In this document: positions 61,171 through 64,000 of the stretch, one piece after another
How positions within the stretch are numbered: the first letter of the stretch is position 1
Layout of the letters: every line of letters starts with the position of its first letter
Assembly: GCF_051020975.1 (NCBI RefSeq)
Contig: NC_135045.1
Span: 4,590,501-4,654,500 of the forward strand
Length of the DNA stretch: 64,000 nucleotides
From: Osmia lignaria lignaria
Lineage: Eukaryota; Arthropoda; Insecta; Hymenoptera; Megachilidae
Direction: 5' to 3'
Notes under the pieces: model-generated
Databases searched by the model: none
Seen by the model: the letters and a program-made list of their open reading frames with translations, nothing else
Told to the model about the DNA's origin: nothing
Made by a program: the position numbers and the translations under genes

Positions 61171-64000
61171 ATTACACGTAATTATACGTAGATGAGAAGC
61201 GATGCCATAGATGATAACTTGAAAATGCAGTTCCTTTAAATATCTACAGAAAAATCAAAGGATTGGGACTAAATTCGCCTGCAGCTTACCGTAAGCCACA
61301 CCTGCCTCGTATCAAAGATAGTTCTAGACAACGCATGGAATATCAGATTCTAAAATTCGCCTGAAGCCGATCGACACGCCTAGTTAAGCGTTATGATGAA
61401 TGCGTGAAAAAGAGGACGAAAAATCTTGAAGATCCGTAGGTTGGGCGTTGAAGATCGGTGGCAGATCCCGATACTGATTTGCCGGAGTTACGCGTTCGCA
61501 ATCGGCTTTCATCTTCGCGCCTTGACCGCCTCTGGGAATGCAAATTATTATTTTGTGTCTCTAGTAGATAGAGGTCTCCACTGGGATCGTGACTTATCAT
61601 GCTTAATTACATAGTCTACAGGTTGAATTATCGCTGTTTTACAATATTAAAGAGCCACCAATTAGCTATACACGCTTTCATCTGTTTTCGTTTTCTCTAG
61701 GGATCTAGTATCATATTCCTTTTCTGGTAGAATTCGCTTTTAATAGCGATCAGGATCAAGTCGTGCGTTTATCTTGAATAATAATATGCGAGTTGGGTAT
61801 ATTATAAATAATACGTTTTCTGTTCCCCTGTTCAAACGGTGTGGATGTACAATATCTGGGTGCAATTGTTTTGTAATTATTATGAATCTTTCATTAGGTA
61901 AAGTATTTAGATACTTTTTATTAGCATAAATAAGGATAGATACATGATTGCAAATCCAAAGGTCGTCAGTTCAAATCTCCGTTCCCTACTTTCTTTTTTT
62001 TTTATTTATTTAAATTTATTTCTTCTAATAGATTGATTTTTCAGCTTATTTTTTAAAATTATTTCTTAATTATATTGAATTTGTTATAAAATTTTAATTA
62101 TTTTTGTGTATTATTGGAGCGAAGCGAGTGTAGCGAGCTCAAATTGAGATTCATCTTGTGCAATTAAATTTTAATTTGGAGGATAAATAATATTCGTGAG
62201 CACCAGCAATTTATGAAAGTCGAAATTTTGTTTATAATGTTTGAACCGCTCTAATGTATACATTAAAGGTTAGCAAAGGGAACAATTGAATGACCATCGT
62301 AATTTCTCAGCCTTGGTGGCAAATGAAACGCGAGGAATTTCAAGATCACGCCGATCGAACGATTGCGTAAAGCATGAAATAGAGGAACGATTTACTCGTG
62401 ATGTCTTTCTTCATGGTGAACGACCCATGGTACCGTAGAAGGTTGAAGAGAGATAAGAAAAGGCGCGTGGATGGTGCAGATCCGACTATTTAATTATTGA
62501 AGGGATCGAGACTGTATAATTCGCGATAGATCGATACGGATCGATGGTAAATCCTTTGGCCTCGATCTGTTATTACTCCGCCACTATTTATAGGTGTATC
62601 CAACGGATTCTGATTCCATCTAGTGATACGCGCTCGCATCGTTATCGCCACAATTGACGCTGATTGGTCAATGATACCGATTTCGAAACACTATGTAAAA
62701 GTTGTTTCATCGAAAGCTCTGTTATTATCATTTTATTCGATGGTGTTGGTTGATACCACGTGGCGTGGCGTTCGTTTATGGCTTCAGGAGCTATACGCAT
62801 TCGTTCAGATACACTTCTATCCTTTTATGGGGGATTTTTGATTTATCTGTTATTCTAATAACACCGTCTCCATCTAACAAAGAAGATATCGTGATACTAT
62901 TATCTTTGAGGGGTTATTACATCCCTTTAAATTATTTTTCTTCCAAAAATAGAAGAATACTTTTTAAAGGAATAGTGTAAAATTTAGTAACTGAAAATAA
63001 TATTAAATAGAAGGTTAAATTAAAATTGGAACTTTCTCCGTGGTCCGCCTTCCGAGGTTTATTAAAGCCTCTTTTCCTTATTAGATAATGATTAAATAAA
63101 TAAAATACATTAACAATTTATAAACATTCTAATTTAATATAGGATGCTTAAAAAAAGATTTATTACGTCGGAAGTAGAAAAGAGAGTACTTATATTATTA
63201 GTTGTACGATTTATTAAACCAGTTCTGAACTGAAATCAGTGATAAAAAAAATCATTGTCAAAGTAGAAATTAATATACACTTCACGCCTAACCATAGTAC
63301 TTAAAAGAGGTTTAAACGACTATTCTTTACGACACCGTGGTAATCGTTCTGGTTTTGCTCGGTCGCAGTTGGTCATTAGGGGCTGTTACTGAATAAAAAG
63401 ATTTTTCATTCGTTCGTAATCTGCGAGAGGAAGTTAACTTCTGTATCTCCATTTTCTTTATTTATTTCATCTCGTCCGGTTCTTTGTGTGAAGCTTAATG
63501 AACAGAGAGATCGTTTAACGCTAGAATTATTAGAGTAGATGCATATCTAATTATAAATTGAAAATAAATATAAAAAAATGAATAAACAAATAATGGCGAA
63601 TATATTGACACGGATGTCGTAATATAAATTAGATTTATAAATTAATTGGAGCTGAGATTAATATAACCTTAGCTTGAATGAAAATAATTGAAAATAAGAA
63701 AGTCTAATATCTTTCAATAGTAAAAATTTCACACACTGTCAATAATTTAATAAAAAAAATCAATTATCAAAGTGAAAAATTAAATGTTTATATCCCGAAG
63801 AAAACATGATAGTGTAAAAATATAAATTATGTATGATAGGAAATATAAATTGCAATACCAACGCTGGAAGTCAATAAAATTGGGAATATAAAAATCAAAT
63901 AATTGACTGTGTTATAGTAATCATCATCGTTCCATCATTAACACGTTCTATCGGTAAGGACCATAAAGGTTATCTTAAAAAATCGTCAAGTCTGCGTAGA

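Larger units (their letters stand above)
56628..64000. other. Gene-poor right end of the window
   Basis: Alternating AT-rich DNA and GC islets (about 57930-58620, 58960-59250, 59820-60120, 60450-60680). It includes the degenerate hexamer run at 59437-59518, MITE-type arms at 60948-61170 and weak open frames. No gene can be supported. Confidence 0.35.

Noticed and set aside
61946..61995. tRNA-like B-box word (AGTTCAAATCT) followed by a T run
   Set aside because: No acceptor stem or D arm can be folded; at best a decayed tRNA-derived fragment.
1..64000. CRISPR arrays, operons, phage or bacterial mobile elements
   Set aside because: None seen; splice structure and gene content are those of an animal nuclear genome.

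Overview
The window is nuclear DNA from an insect, most likely a bee or another hymenopteran. The genes have many short GT-AG introns. AT-rich, gene-dense DNA (about 15-32 kb) lies between GC-richer, CpG-rich stretches with few genes, a layout known from bee genomes. This is an inference; species cannot be read directly. There are no prokaryotic features. All gene models were built by hand from splice signals, reading phase and recalled family sequences.

Layout. (1) 541-18799, minus: eIF5B, 16 coding exons, 1047 aa; its C-terminal exons are scattered over 14 kb of long introns. (2) 19433-20502, plus: RpL27A, 147 aa, diverging from eIF5B. Two introns carry C/D-box snoRNA candidates. The better one sits in an intron just after the stop codon and carries a guide against the 18S decoding-centre segment ACCGCCCGU. 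(3) 20946-21851, minus: SF3A2, 274 aa. (4) 22632-24716, plus: KICS2 (C12orf66), a KICSTOR subunit, 428 aa. (5) 24927-28790, minus: WDR3/Utp12, 931 aa, 14 exons. (6) 30428-31894, minus: a 488-aa protein with six STPR-like repeats, one uninterrupted coding exon plus a 5' UTR intron, and a perfect NRF-1 palindrome upstream. (7) 32.2-64 kb: a gene-poor stretch with one plausible orphan ORF (34803-35366, minus), weak exon candidates, a 16-bp minisatellite, a 33-bp repeat and several non-autonomous DNA-transposon remnants.

How the genes fit together: eIF5B (subunit joining), RpL27A (60S protein), the snoRNAs (rRNA 2'-O-methylation), WDR3 (SSU processome) and KICS2 (amino-acid control of TORC1) all concern making or controlling ribosomes, with a core U2 snRNP factor between them. 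The first five genes alternate strand strictly (-,+,-,+,-), giving two divergent intergenic regions and two tight convergent ends. I found no wholly new multi-gene system. The most interesting items are the snoRNA in the RpL27A 3' UTR intron, the STPR-like protein with 24/27-residue repeat spacing, the 34.8-kb orphan ORF, the inverted repeat between SF3A2 and KICS2, and the TTAA-bounded and long-arm inverted-repeat elements.
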